A stretch of 19,482 nt of DNA from NCBI GenBank assembly GCA_958430865.1, contig CAUDNR010004189.1, forward strand, positions 181,814-201,295, given 5' to 3'. Origin of the DNA: Entrophospora sp. SA101. Its lineage: Eukaryota; Glomeromycota; Glomeromycetes; Entrophosporales; Entrophosporaceae. Made by a program: the position numbers and the translations under genes. Within the stretch, counting starts at the first letter, position 1. The number at the start of each line of letters is the position of its first letter. This document shows, in pieces, positions 1 to 9,904 of the stretch. Below the pieces are notes generated by a model. It was given only the letters and a program-made list of their open reading frames with translations, ran no database searches and was not told the DNA's origin.

Positions 1-641
1 TTTATTTTCATTAACAATACAATTTAATAAAAATGGTTTATATCTTTAATAATTATGCATTTTTCTTATTGAAAATGATACTCAGACACTAGAAACTTAT
101 CTAAGAAAAGAAAGGATTACTTATGAAATTTACCAAGAATAATAAATGTTGGAAAAAGAAAGCATCATGATGATGCATTATCACCTATTATTATTCTTGT
201 ATCTTTCTTGTATTTTACTTGATTAAATCATTAAATAAAAATGAATCATTGAATTCTTATTTCTTAGTTCTCTATATTGTACAACATGTGTGGATATTTG
301 CAATAATGCAAAAATACATATTAATATCAATAAAGTTATTTTATTTTTTTTAAATTTCACATATGTATGGAGTTTATAATAACAGAGCATCACATGAGAA
401 TGTTAGAAATTATTATGTGCAGAAGTCTAATTATTAATTATTTGATGTTTAGTTAAGATCTGATTAAATGATTCAATTAATGTTTAGATCCATTAATAAT
501 TAGTTAAGATTCAATAATCATTTAATAATTACTTATAACTAATTATAAATTGGTTACAAGCAATATATATTTGGATATCAACCTAATTAATAGATGTTTT
601 TTTTTGATCAAAACGAAAATGACAATTAAATTGTTCATGCC
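1..641. other. A+T-rich intergenic sequence, no gene seen
   Basis: No reading frame here has protein-like composition. The stretch around 420-545 is built from variations of TTAATAATTA / TTAGTTAAGAT words, which gives a loosely repetitive texture but no clean tandem unit. It ends at the left inverted repeat of the hAT relic. Confidence 0.6.
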
Positions 642-660
642 TAGGGATGGGAAATTGCAT
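642..660 (+). repeat. Left terminal inverted repeat of hAT relic
   Basis: This 19-bp TAGGGATGGGAAATTGCAT is perfectly complementary to 1672-1690. Confidence 0.85.
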
Positions 661-806
661 GAAAATTTCAAACTTAATGTGCACTGCATCTGCCAATCTT
701 TTTATTTTTTTAAAAAAAATTTTATTATTATTAAAAAAAACAAAACAGATTTTAATCACTAATATTAGTCACTGATTCAGATGTATATACATCACTATCA
801 TCATTT

Positions 807-1235
807 TCACTTCAATACCATCATCTTCCTGTTCCTCATTATCATTACCAGTATCATAGTGTTTCCATTGACATTATCTTTTAATTTATTTTGATTTTTT
901 TGATTTTTGTAATTATAATTAAAATAAATAAACACTAATTTGAAAACCATACCAGATGTTAGTCTATTTCTTTTTTTATCATGTATATATATATGAGAAT
1001 GCAGACCAATTTCTTTCAGAATTTTCCTTATTTCTTTTTCAGTTAGTTTGTCTTTTAACTTTTTCTCGGCTTTTTGCAGTTCTCTTTCATTCAGGTTACA
1101 GTTGTTAGTATGGTACAACAGAGCAAGCACCTTTTGTGGCCAAAGAAGGTGACTATGAATTAGAAATAGAAAATATAGACTAGAGATGCTCCATGCGTAT
1201 GAAAAAAAAATGCAATGCGCATGATTTTTTTTCAA
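807..1235 (-). pseudogene. hAT transposase C-terminal remnant, left arm
   Basis: A 142-codon open frame on the minus strand. Its stretch IHDKKRNRLTSGMVFKLVFI (about 915-990) matches the frameshifted hAT C-terminus in the right arm (IHDKN..., then TNDRVFKLVCIYFNN) and the end of the hAT dimerisation domain, where a conserved serine/tryptophan block is followed by a basic RNRL-type motif. The preceding residues (LNERELQKAEKKLKDKLTEK region) are lysine-rich and I do not recognise them as hAT. They may come from a breakpoint or another source. No SSAAAER block is present, so only the last part of the domain survives. Not a functional gene. Confidence 0.6.
1201..1232. repeat. Short hairpin near the centre of the hAT relic
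   Basis: A run of nine A plus TGC is followed by GCAT-GA and a run of eight T, forming an imperfect inverted repeat with a loop of about five bases. The same A-run/TGC word occurs just inside the right terminal repeat (around 1640-1660). Confidence 0.5.
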
Positions 1236-1311
1236 AGGTCATATACAGAAAATGCAGAAATTAAATTTTACAATATAAAGCCCGTAGTGGTATATTTGGC
1301 AACGCATGGGG

Positions 1312-1553
1312 ATATCTATCAATAATGTGGATTTATTAACCTGGTGGAAAGGTAATTTTGGAGCTGTGGCACCTGAATTGACAAAAGTTGCAATAAGAGA
1401 GAGTTCTTTCTATTCCTACCTCATCAGCTGCAGCAGAAAGGATTTGGTCTACATTTTCTTATATACATGATAAAAACGAAATAAATTGACAAATGATCGT
1501 GTTTTTAAATTAGTTTGTATATATTTTAATAATAAATTGAAACCCCCAAGATA
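1312..1553 (+). pseudogene. hAT transposase dimerisation-domain remnant, right arm, with two frameshifts
   Basis: Read in pieces, the plus strand gives VDLLTWWKGNFGAVAPELTK (from 1312), then after a frame change near 1400 LSIPTSSAAAERIWSTFSYI, then after another change near 1488 TNDRVFKLVCIYFNNK ending in a stop at about 1551-1553. This is the classic hAT C-terminal dimerisation domain (WW..., then a P-x-SSAAxERxWS block). At least two frame changes mean it cannot encode an intact domain. It is the mirror partner of the left arm: about 75-80% nucleotide identity by eye between 1457-1536 and the reverse complement of 909-985. Confidence 0.85.
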
Positions 1554-1671
1554 AGTAAAGTTACAAATGTAATGTTGATTATAGTGATATTGACAGTTTA
1601 AAAGTAGTAATGCCGAATATAATGTTGAGTGATTTTTCTTAAAAAAAAATGCACTGCATGAAAGGCACACG

Positions 1672-1690
1672 ATGCAATTTCCCATCCCTA
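1672..1690 (-). repeat. Right terminal inverted repeat of hAT relic
   Basis: This is the exact reverse complement of 642-660 and lies at the outer edge of the right hAT arm. Confidence 0.85.
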
Positions 1691-2232
1691 ATATGGACAC
1701 TAAAATTATCTATGATTTGCAATAAACAAAAAATAATAGCTGCTGTCAAAGAAAAATGAAAACAGATAATAGCTTTTGAAAAAATTTGGATAATAAACCT
1801 ATTTAATAAATCACTCTTTTCCTATATTATATTTGATTTTTTTTTTTTTAAAGAAATATTTACTAAAATAATTTATATGTATTTAGTTCATATAAAGGCT
1901 CTGATAATGATTCTTTAGAAAATTAAAGTTCTACATCTTCTGGAACAGGATGGACACATCCCAAAATTATGGAATTAGGTTTGTTGCATGAGTATTATTT
2001 CAATAAATGATGTAAAATAAACAGATTTCCGTAATCAGTCGATTAAATCATGTGGACAAAAGTTGGATGAATTTCAAATAAAAAAAAAATGTAATATGCA
2101 ATGTTTATATACTTTATTACTACATTAGCATTATACATGAAATTAGATTCTATTTATGATTATGTTATTATAAAATCATTATTATCATTATTATAAAAAT
2201 TACAATTGCGTCTATATGTATCCAGAAACATT
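1691..2232. other. Intergenic, A+T-rich, with one exon-like patch
   Basis: Mostly A/T runs. The stretch 1900-1980 is less A+T-rich and reads on the plus strand as a serine/threonine-rich piece (SSTSSGTGWTHPKIMELGLL) broken by stops. It could be a transposon scrap, but I cannot assign it. The 3' region of the TPR gene lies at the right edge. Confidence 0.45.
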
Positions 2233-5200
2233 TCAAAGATCAGTTTTTTGTTTTTTACCTTGATCATCTGTTGTAGTTGTCTGAGGTGTATCTTCTTCTC
2301 TAGATCGTTTGATTTGAGTAGTAGTTGGTGTTTCCAAAGGACCTCGATACCTTTGTAATTTTACTGGTGGTTTAGATGCTTCTTCGGGTTTAGGTGTGTC
2401 TTCAGAAATTTTTGTAAGAGCCTCAGGTGTCTCTGTTGGTTTAGCAGGGGGTGTTGGTGCTTCCATAATAGGTCTAGAAGCTACTTCAGGATTTGGAGTT
2501 TCAATGGGGTTAGATGTGGTAGTTTCAGGCTTTGAGATTTCTAGAGGTTGTGCTGCTGAAATAACTTCAACAGTTTGTAAAGAGGTCTCCTGAGCTTTTT
2601 TTAACTCAGAAATTTCATTCTCTAGCTTTTTATTTTTAGTGGTCCACATGGTTTCTTGAGACCTTAATCTTAATAACTCTGTTTTCAATTTCTGAGCATA
2701 ACCTTTTAAATTCTCAAACTGCAGATATAAAGAAAGAAATTTGTAAAAAAACTCCAACTAATCAATATAAATATAAATAAATAAATCTATAAACTTACTT
2801 GTCCCTTAAGGGTCTGAAAATTCTTGGTAGTAGTTTGATCTGTTTTCTTAGATTGAAGTATTTCTTTATTTAAATCATCGATTTGTTTCTTTGAATCAGT
2901 AATTTGTTTTTTAAAGTTGGCTACATCAATTCTTAATCTTGAATTCTCTGCTTTTATTGCGTCTCTCTCTACTTTTAATGCATCTTTTTCTTTAATTAAT
3001 GCATCCTTTTCTCTCATTAACACGTCCTTTTCTTTCATTAATGTGTCCTTTTCTCCTTCGGATTTTTTCAATTTTTCTTTAGTTTGTTCAAGTTCATCTG
3101 GATCACTTATTCCATGTTTTTCTAAAACTACGTGAAATCGTTCTCTCCACCAATTTCTATCATTTTCTACAAGATTTAGCTCTTTGGCTGATTTTTCAAT
3201 TTCTAATTTTAATTTCTGTATTTCACCTTCAATCTTAATTTTATCATTATTAGAATTTTCAATTGATTTATCTGATTGTTCAATAAAACTCTTCATTTTA
3301 TCATAGTCAGATCTAAGAGTTCTGTTACTTTCTTCAAGTATCTTAACTTGATTTTCTTTTTCAAGAAGTTGAAGTTTCAATTGTTCTAAATCAATTGATT
3401 CTTTTTGTTCACGTTCCTTTTTTTTTTTAAATCAAAACAATTAATATATATAATAATATGGTACAATTTATAATACAAAATCAATTACTCACTTTGTTCA
3501 ATGATTCTTTCAATTCATCAGCAGTCTTTTGTAACAATTCAAGTTGTGCCTTGTATTTTTCAACTTGTTGTAAATAGAATTCTCTTTGATTTATTAATCT
3601 CTCATTCTCTTTTCTCAATATTGGTATCACTTGATCTTCTGACATGTCAACATTCTTATCAAAATAACCTTTAAGAACCTTGTTGTTTTCCAAAAGAAGA
3701 TTATAATCATTTCTTAATGTAGTCAATTCTCTCTCAGAATTTTCTTTCTGTTGTCTCAACGAAGAATCTAAAATTTGTTTTTCATTCTTGGTCTTTTCAA
3801 TATCTAATTGTAGTTGTGAATATTTCTGTCTGACTTCAGTTAACTGTTGAGAATCTTTGACATTAATTTGAAGTTGATAGTTATAATTGTTTTGTAGTTC
3901 TGCTAACATATCTATATGTTTCTGAATTTCTAAACGAAGCAGTGTCTCGTCTTCTTTTGATTTATTATGTAGATCACTTAATGTTTTTTCCAACTGTTCC
4001 TTTTCAATGGTCACTTCTGTAAGTCCTTGATTTATTATAGAAAGCTCATTTTTCATCCTTTGAAATTCTTCATCTTTTTTATCAAAATCTTCTGATCGTG
4101 ACTTTTGAAAAAAAAGCAAATAATTAAAAAATTAAAAATAAATCCTGACGACTAATTTATTATAATTATAAATTTGGCTTAATTGTTTAACTATGTTTAC
4201 CTGGAATTCAGCTCTTTCTTTTTCTAGAGTATCTTTTAAGTGTTCATAATCTTGTTTTGTATTATTGGAAATTATTTCAAGTGTTTCAAGAGAATTCTTA
4301 AGAACATCCATTCCCTTATTCAATACATTAATTTCTTCATTGGCAGAATCCAAATCATGACTCAATTTATTAATTAATGCTCCTTGTTCATTTTGCTCAT
4401 AAACTGTCAATTTTTCTTGAGATTGCTTGAGTTCATTAGATTGCAATTCAACTTTTTTCTTTAACTCTTCAATTTCAGTTTGTAATTCAACAACCTTACT
4501 ATTTGCTTGTTTAGAAGAGTCTACGAGTTTTTGATTTTCTTCAGTCCATTTAAGGTTTGCATTAGAATATCTTTCACTCAGATCTGAGAGTTGTTCTTTA
4601 AGATTTTCATTTTTAGCTTGTGCATTTATTAATTTTTCTTGAGTTTGGTTATACTTTTTCTCAAGCTCTTCATTAGCTTTTTTCAACAACTGTACTTCAT
4701 TATAAGAACTTTCTGCTTTCTCTTTAGTAACATGCAAGTCATTTGATCCTTTAGTATAATCTTTTTGTAATTCAGATAATGTATTTTTAGTTGAATCCAA
4801 TTCTGTTTTTAATTTATCAACCTCAGCACTCATTACTGTTCTATCAACATCTGCCTATAAAATAATTTACAGATACAATAGTAATTAGTCAAATATCAAT
4901 TAAAACACCTGTATATACTAAATAAGCACTCATATAAAAAAAAGTTAAATACTTTTGTAAGTAATGCTTGAATTTGTTTATTTAATTTACTAGTTTGATC
5001 TGATACTTGCTTGTAACTCTGACACTCTGTTTCCTTGAGGTTAAGACGTGTTTCAAGGAGTTTATTTGTATCTAAAGATTGTAAATTATTCATATTTTTT
5101 TTTTTGAAAAAAAAAAGATTAAAATAGATTAAATGATATTTTATATATGTACATGCATGAATGATTAATATTTGAATAAATACCCTCTAAAGTTTTCTTT

Positions 5201-5870
5201 TGATATTCAATTTCTGATTTCTGAAGCCGATAACTATATAATTCTTTGTTTGCAGTTTCCAATTTCTCTTCAACATTTTTCAACTCTTTTGTAATCATTT
5301 CATTATCCATCTATTAATGTACATCAACATAGATATAAGCATAAACATATATATTTATAAATATAAATTAAGTCAATATGTATATAATATTATTTGGTTT
5401 ACCTTTAATTTTGAGCTTTCTTTTTCAAGATTGAGTAGTTTTTGAGCAGAAATTCCTTGGATATCATCATTTGATAAATTCTTTGATAAATTATTTGATT
5501 TGATATAATTTGACAACTCGTTATGCAAATTTCTTTCATTTTCAAGTTCTGTACTTAATAAATGAGCCTGACTTTTCATACGAATATTTACACCTTTAAT
5601 AAATTTAATAGAATCCATTAATCTTTCTTTAGTGTGTTCTAAATCTTTAATTTGATCTTCAAGTTTCTGAATCTTGATCTTATAACATTTTTGTTCAGCT
5701 TTAACTCTTGTATATTCTTCGACCAATTCTGAAACATCTTGTGGAAAATTTGATCCAGAAGATCTGCTGTGTATCCCAACAATTGAAATATTTGGTCCAC
5801 TTTGTTGAAGATCTTCAATGGTTCGAATCAAACTTGTGTTATGATCTAGGACTGTTTGTTTTTCTTTTTT
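2233..5870 (-). CDS. TPR/MLP1: Nucleoprotein TPR / MLP1 homolog, 5'-truncated, 7 exons
   Basis: Long coiled-coil filament protein of the nuclear pore basket, which tethers mRNA export, quality-control and checkpoint factors. Exons (minus): 5870-5403, 5310-5184, 5071-4953, 4854-4201, 4101-3493, 3416-2799, 2718-2233. They join in frame to about 1,026 residues ending ...GKKQKTDL. Almost the whole product is heptad-rich E/K/L/Q coiled coil. The block in 3493-4101 (LRKENERLINQREFYLQQVE) and WWRERFHVVLEKHGISDPDE in the next exon correspond to the conserved mid-region of TPR/MLP and its W-x-x-R...K-x-G/D-x-DP signature. The last exon is a Pro/Thr/Glu-rich tail with a basic, NLS-like end. Family members are about 1,900-2,400 residues; roughly the first 350-450 are absent, and none of that part is found upstream on this strand. 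In the 5071 exon the acceptor after ATCTTTAG is chosen because it restores LEDTNKLLETRL. Confidence 0.85.
2935..3055 (-). repeat. 21-bp tandem repeats coding EKDxLxK heptads in the TPR gene
   Basis: Four to five head-to-tail copies of a seven-residue unit (EKDTLMK, EKDVLMR, EKDALIK, EKDALKV, ERDAIKA) are visible in DNA as a 21-base period. The unit length equals two coiled-coil turns, so copy-number change keeps both reading frame and heptad register. Confidence 0.8.
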
Positions 5871-5889
5871 AATAAAATTGTTATTATAG

Positions 5890-7331
5890 AATTAAATCAT
5901 TTGATTATTTAATTGAAAAAGATAAAGAAACAGATGGTGATGACGGCAATAATGATAGTAATAATTTATTATTGTTATTTTTTATTAATACTTTACCATT
6001 ATTTGAACATTGTTTGAGAAGAATTTTTGTATCTATTAATAGAAATATTAAAAAATATTTTATATCAACTGTTGAAATTGGCGAATATTATTTAACATTA
6101 AATATTATATTAAACAAATTTATTGATCATAACTATATCAACATTGAAAATAGTAACGAACTTGATATTAAAAATGAATTTTACAATGAAATTGAAGGTG
6201 GAATTATGGTAGATACATATCATCTATTTCCAGTCTAATTTAATTTAATCTAATTTAATCTAATTTTATTTATTTACATGATTTAGGATTTGTTGCTTGA
6301 TTTGTTTATTTATTCGGATGGTCCTAGATTAAGAGATCACATTTCACATGGTGAATCAAATAATTTATTGTCATTATTAAACTTAAATGATGATAATAAT
6401 AATAATTTATCTAAATCATTTTATAATTACTATCTAAGTTTATTAATAGTATTATTTAACAAATACAACTTATTATCACAATTAGATGATAAATTTAATT
6501 TGTTAATTAGAGATTATGATAATTGGATCAATAATTATAAATCTAGATTTCATCTTATTTCATTATATTACAAACAAACAATTAAATTAATAATTCTTGT
6601 AAGAAAATGCTGGAAGGTTGCAAATGAAATAATCAATAATAGTAATAAAAATTTCCAATTGAGTAATAATAATTACTATTACGAGGAAGAAGGGAAGGTG
6701 AAAGAAAATGAAGGTGAAGGTGAAGGTGAAGAAGAAAATATTGATTATAAAAAATCAAATTTATTTAAACAAAAGTTATTATTAAATATTTTTAATAATA
6801 ATAATAATATGAAATCAGATTATGAATTAATTAAATTTTGCAAAGATCATTTAAAATCATTTCAAAATAAAGATTTTTATTTTAATAAATTAAACTTAAC
6901 AAAAAATGATTATAGAATAATTAATTTTAGAATGGTAGTAATTAAAAAGTCAATAATAACAATTGAAAAGGTAAAAAAATTTTCTTAAAAACTTTCTAAT
7001 TAAAACTTTTTTTTATATTAACTATTTATTTTTTTTAATTTAGTTATTTTCAACTTTAGAAATAACAAAGTTGTCAACTACTTTTTCTTCACGTAAACGT
7101 AAAAATTTACAAACATTATTTAATTTATTGACAACAATATTTCAAAAATTATTTTTATCTTTAGAAATATTAGAAAGTACTGAGAATCAATCATTGATGT
7201 CCTCAACTTTGATATTTATGGAAAAATTACACAGAAATTTTATTAATAACAGTTGGTTAAACATTGATAAAGATTATAGTGATTTCATTACAAAATATAA
7301 TTCAATTAGAAAAACAAAAAAATACAAATGA
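5890..7331 (+). CDS. ERMARD: ERMARD-like protein (DUF4209), 5'-truncated, 3 exons
   Basis: Resembles animal ERMARD (ER membrane-associated RNA degradation protein, DUF4209), whose biochemical role is poorly defined. Exons 5890-6208, 6287-6970 and 7044-7331; introns of 78 and 73 bp have GT-AG ends and both fall between codons. The product is about 430 residues. Two conserved blocks are visible: TLPLFEHCLRRIFVSINR in exon 1, and across the first splice IMDLLLDLFIYSDGPRLRDH, followed by ISHGE (the GPR-RDHxSHGE signature). Exon 2 has low-complexity Asn runs and an EGEGEGEE stretch. Exon 3 is basic and Leu-rich. The N-terminal region that precedes the LPLxEH block in animal ERMARD is missing. An AG acceptor after a T-rich tract at 5888-5889 is the apparent left edge, but any upstream exon would lie inside the opposite-strand TPR exon. 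Stop TGA at 7329-7331, 9 bp from the convergent oxidoreductase stop. Confidence 0.72.
6237..6270 (+). repeat. Tandem TAATTTAATC repeat in ERMARD intron 1
   Basis: Three near-perfect 10-bp units lie inside the 78-bp intron. Simple-sequence expansion; no function can be inferred. Confidence 0.7.
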
Positions 7332-7340
7332 TAATCATGA

Positions 7341-8525
7341 TTAAGGTTCTAAAAGTAATTTTCCAGTAGTTTTTCTACTTTCTAAATCTTCATGTGCTTT
7401 CTTAGCATCAGATAATTTGTATACATTCCAAATGTTTATATGTACTTTTCCACTAATAATAAATTCAAAAACTTCTTTAGTGTATTTTTGAAATTCTTTT
7501 TTTGTAACAAGATAATTGAATAAAGTTGGTCTCATCAATCTTATATTTTTTTCTGCCAATCTCAATACATCAAATGGAGGAATTTTACCACTGGCATTAC
7601 CAAATGTTATGAGACTAGCAAGTCTTTTACAACATGCAAGAGAGTCATCAAAAGTATCTTTACCAACTCCATCGTAAACTACATCTACTCCAACTCCATT
7701 GGTCAATTTATTAACTTCTTCAACAACATTTTGAATCTTGTAGTTAATCACATGATCCACTCCCAATGATTTTACAACCTGTCCTTTTTCCTCTGTTGAA
7801 ACTGTTCCAATGACTGTTGCTCCTGAACCTTTACAAAATTGTACAATCAATGATCCTGTACCACCTGCTGCTGCATGTACAAGAACCCAATCGCCCTTTT
7901 TGACTTGATAGGATTCACTCACTAAAGTCAATGCTGTTAGTCCCTATAAAAAAATGATGCTATTATTATTTAAAAAATTTAAAAAACAATCAAATAGACA
8001 TTTTTTTTGTCACTAAATTTACCTGAATAATACTTGCACATCCAACTTTGAAATCAATCTCATCAGGCATTTTCATAGTAAATTTATCATTGACAATTGA
8101 ATATTCTGAATAACTTGATGATCCAATATAAACAACTCTATCCCCAGGTTTAATATCTTTAACACTATTTCCAACTGATTCAACAACTCCAGAACCTTCT
8201 CTACCAAGTATAGCTGGTAATGTGGTCTTATAAAGACCAGATCTAATAATAATTAATAATAAATAATAAAATTCATTAATACTCATAATATATTTAATAT
8301 ATACCTATGGTAAGTATCAATATAGTTTACTCCTATATATTTATTCTTAACTAAGATATCTTCAGGATTTTTCAATTGTGGAATTGGCAAATCAACATGT
8401 TCTAAAACTTCTAAACCTCCAGTTTGTTTAATTTGAATAGCTTTCATATTCCTAACTGGCAGAATTTGATTAAAATTGTTAAAAGGTTTTCTTTGGATTT
8501 TAATTATTAAATTCTTTATCATCAA
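7341..8525 (-). CDS. QOR: NADPH:quinone oxidoreductase (zeta-crystallin type, MDR family), 3 exons
   Basis: Medium-chain dehydrogenase/reductase that reduces quinones or related carbonyls with NADPH; no catalytic zinc ligands are expected in this subfamily. Exons 8525-8305, 8242-8023 and 7943-7341 join to 347 residues, a full-length protein. Exon 1 holds the GroES-like start (MKAIQIKQTGG, VNYIDTYHRSGLY across the first splice); exon 2 has LGREGSGVVESVG and PGDRVVY; exon 3 has the Rossmann-fold AAAGGTGS at residues 171-178, then GVDVVYDGVG and the C-terminal ESRKTTGKLLLEP. The first Met adds a 26-residue basic, hydrophobic leader before MKAIQIKQ, possibly a mitochondrial presequence; starting at the later Met (about 8447) would give a cytosolic form. 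The 5' end abuts the SUGP1-like coding sequence on the other strand, leaving no visible promoter. Confidence 0.95.
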
Positions 8526-8526
8526 T

Positions 8527-9523
8527 GCGGGGGGTGCTAAACCAGGAATGATACGTGTTGGTTCTAAATGGGTTTATCCCGAAGACGAAATTATAGATGG
8601 TGGTACATGGGAACACAAAAAAAGAGCAGAGGAAATGAAGAAAACAGCGGGTAATTAATTGATATATTTCATGTATGAATTCTATTTAACTAGAAAATAG
8701 TTTTTTTATTAATTATCATAAATAATTTTATTAAAAAGAACATGCAGCATTGTTGACAGCTCAAGCTGAAGCCAAGCGTGCACATCATATAGCTGACTTT
8801 TTGCCTAAAACTGAATTGGTAAAATTTGAGGAAGAAGTCAAAGCCATTAAAACCGGTGGCCCTGCACCACAACATGAAGATTATGCTAGTAATAAGTTAG
8901 ATCAATCAAACATTGGGTTTAAAATGTTGATGAAGCAAGGGTGGCAGGCAGGATCTGGTTTAGGAAAATCTGGTGAAGGGATTTCTGCTCCTGTTAACAA
9001 GTTATGTCGCAATATAGAAGATATATACAGCCCTTATTAATAATTTAGTAATTGAATTTTATTATTGATTTCCAAATATTATTTATTACCATTATTATTG
9101 TGATTACTGCTTTATAGAGCTGATACAAGACCAACAAATGCTGGTTTAGGGCAAACAAAACCTGATGATGTTCAAGAAGAAGATGACGAATTTGAAATTT
9201 ATCGCAAACGAATGATGCTAGCTTATAGGTTTAGACCAAACCCTCTGGTATGTGAAGTTTTCTTTTTTAGAAAATCTACCTAGATATAATTGAAGAAGAA
9301 TTTTCATTTCTAGATTTTATTATTATTTGTGTTTATGCATTTTTCTTTCTCCTTTTTTTGGGGGAAAGAAAGTATTGATGCACAACTTCATTTTCTGTTT
9401 GGTTGCGTCATTACTTGCTATATATGATTTCTTTTTAAAAATTTATTTTATTTTATTGGAAATTGTTGTGCACTACTAACCTCTCGCCCTTCCTAGAACA
9501 ATCCTCGTCGACCATATTATTGA
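8527..9523 (+). CDS. SUGP1: SUGP1-like G-patch splicing factor, C-terminal part, 4 exons, 5'-incomplete
   Basis: Homolog of SURP and G-patch domain protein 1, a spliceosome component that stimulates a DEAH helicase in branch-site recognition. Exons: from about 8527 (first in-frame ATG 8548) to 8650, 8739-9000, 9118-9247, 9497-9523. The joined frame gives 173 residues from ATG 8548. In order: [32 protein letters not shown], a [18 protein letters not shown] block, the G-patch ([20 protein letters not shown] then [12 protein letters not shown]), an acidic linker, and the diagnostic end [15 protein letters not shown] + NNPRRPYY, close to human SUGP1. SURP domains are absent: human SUGP1 is about 645 residues and only the last third is here. 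Upstream frames are the antisense of the oxidoreductase, so the gene is truncated, or its first exons lie beyond that gene. Intron 2 uses GTTATG as donor; this choice restores [14 protein letters not shown]. Confidence 0.88.
9474..9523 (+). other. Branch site and 27-nt terminal coding exon of SUGP1-like gene
   Basis: Perfect TACTAAC at 9474-9480, then a pyrimidine-rich tract and TAG at 9494-9496, then nine codons [12 protein letters not shown]. This very short exon is recognisable because these eight residues are the known end of SUGP1 proteins. Confidence 0.9.
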
Positions 9524-9904
9524 GAATGTTACTACATAAATATTTAGGGCTTTAAGGCATATTTGCACCTTTTTCGTGTTTCTTTGCATATTTTTGTTTT
9601 CATAAATCATTTATAACATTATATACAGTACATCTTTATTATATCGCTTATTATTATTATTATCATCTTTAATATTATTATATATAAAATATATAATTCA
9701 TTTATTAAAAATCTTATTATGTGGGTTTAGTGAAACAATTAATATTGGTGGTATTTTATATGGGTTATATAATTATGGATTTTATATATAAAATTTATCT
9801 CTAAGGAAAGGAAGAAAGAAATTTTTATAGGGCAAATAAAACAAAAAAATTTATATATATATTTTTATTTAAATTAAATAATTTCTTTTATTGCAAACGA
9901 AAAA
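9524..9904. other. Intergenic region between two convergent gene ends
   Basis: Shared 3' region of the SUGP1-like (+) and AAMP (-) genes. It holds AATAAA-like words, ATT/TAT runs (9650-9720) and AT-rich stretches. No coding signal seen. Confidence 0.6.

Larger units (their letters stand above)
642..1690. mobile_element. hAT-derived non-autonomous element or relic with perfect 19-bp terminal inverted repeats
   Basis: Seen directly: TAGGGATGGGAAATTGCAT at 642-660 recurs as its exact reverse complement at 1672-1690, and a second near-match (TGCACTGCAT / TGCAGTGCAT) lies just inside both ends. Inside are two remnants of a hAT transposase C-terminus, one on each strand and both reading outward to the nearer end. 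Family knowledge: hAT elements have short inverted repeats often starting C/TAGGGRTGG and make 8-bp target duplications. The 8 bases outside each end (TTCATGCC, ATATGGAC) do not match, so either the duplication has decayed or the two ends come from different insertions. Neither remnant could make an active transposase. Confidence 0.75.

Noticed and set aside
550..762. Plus-strand frame of 70 codons
   Set aside because: Mostly Lys/Asn/Phe/Ile from A/T runs, no ATG start, and it crosses the hAT inverted repeat.
1449..1700. Minus-strand frame of 83 codons
   Set aside because: Antisense to the hAT remnant and running through its inverted repeat; no domain.
2396..3135. Plus-strand frames opposite the TPR exons
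   Set aside because: Antisense shadows; their Ser/Phe repeats mirror the Lys/Glu heptads of the real gene.
2233..5870. Reading the TPR region as a myosin- or golgin-type coiled-coil gene
   Set aside because: The W-x-x-R...HGISDPDE signature, the order of blocks and the Pro/Thr basic tail fit TPR/MLP1 better; no motor or GRIP domain is seen.
8690..8875. Minus-strand 61-codon frame
   Set aside because: Antisense to SUGP1-like exon 2 and intron 1.
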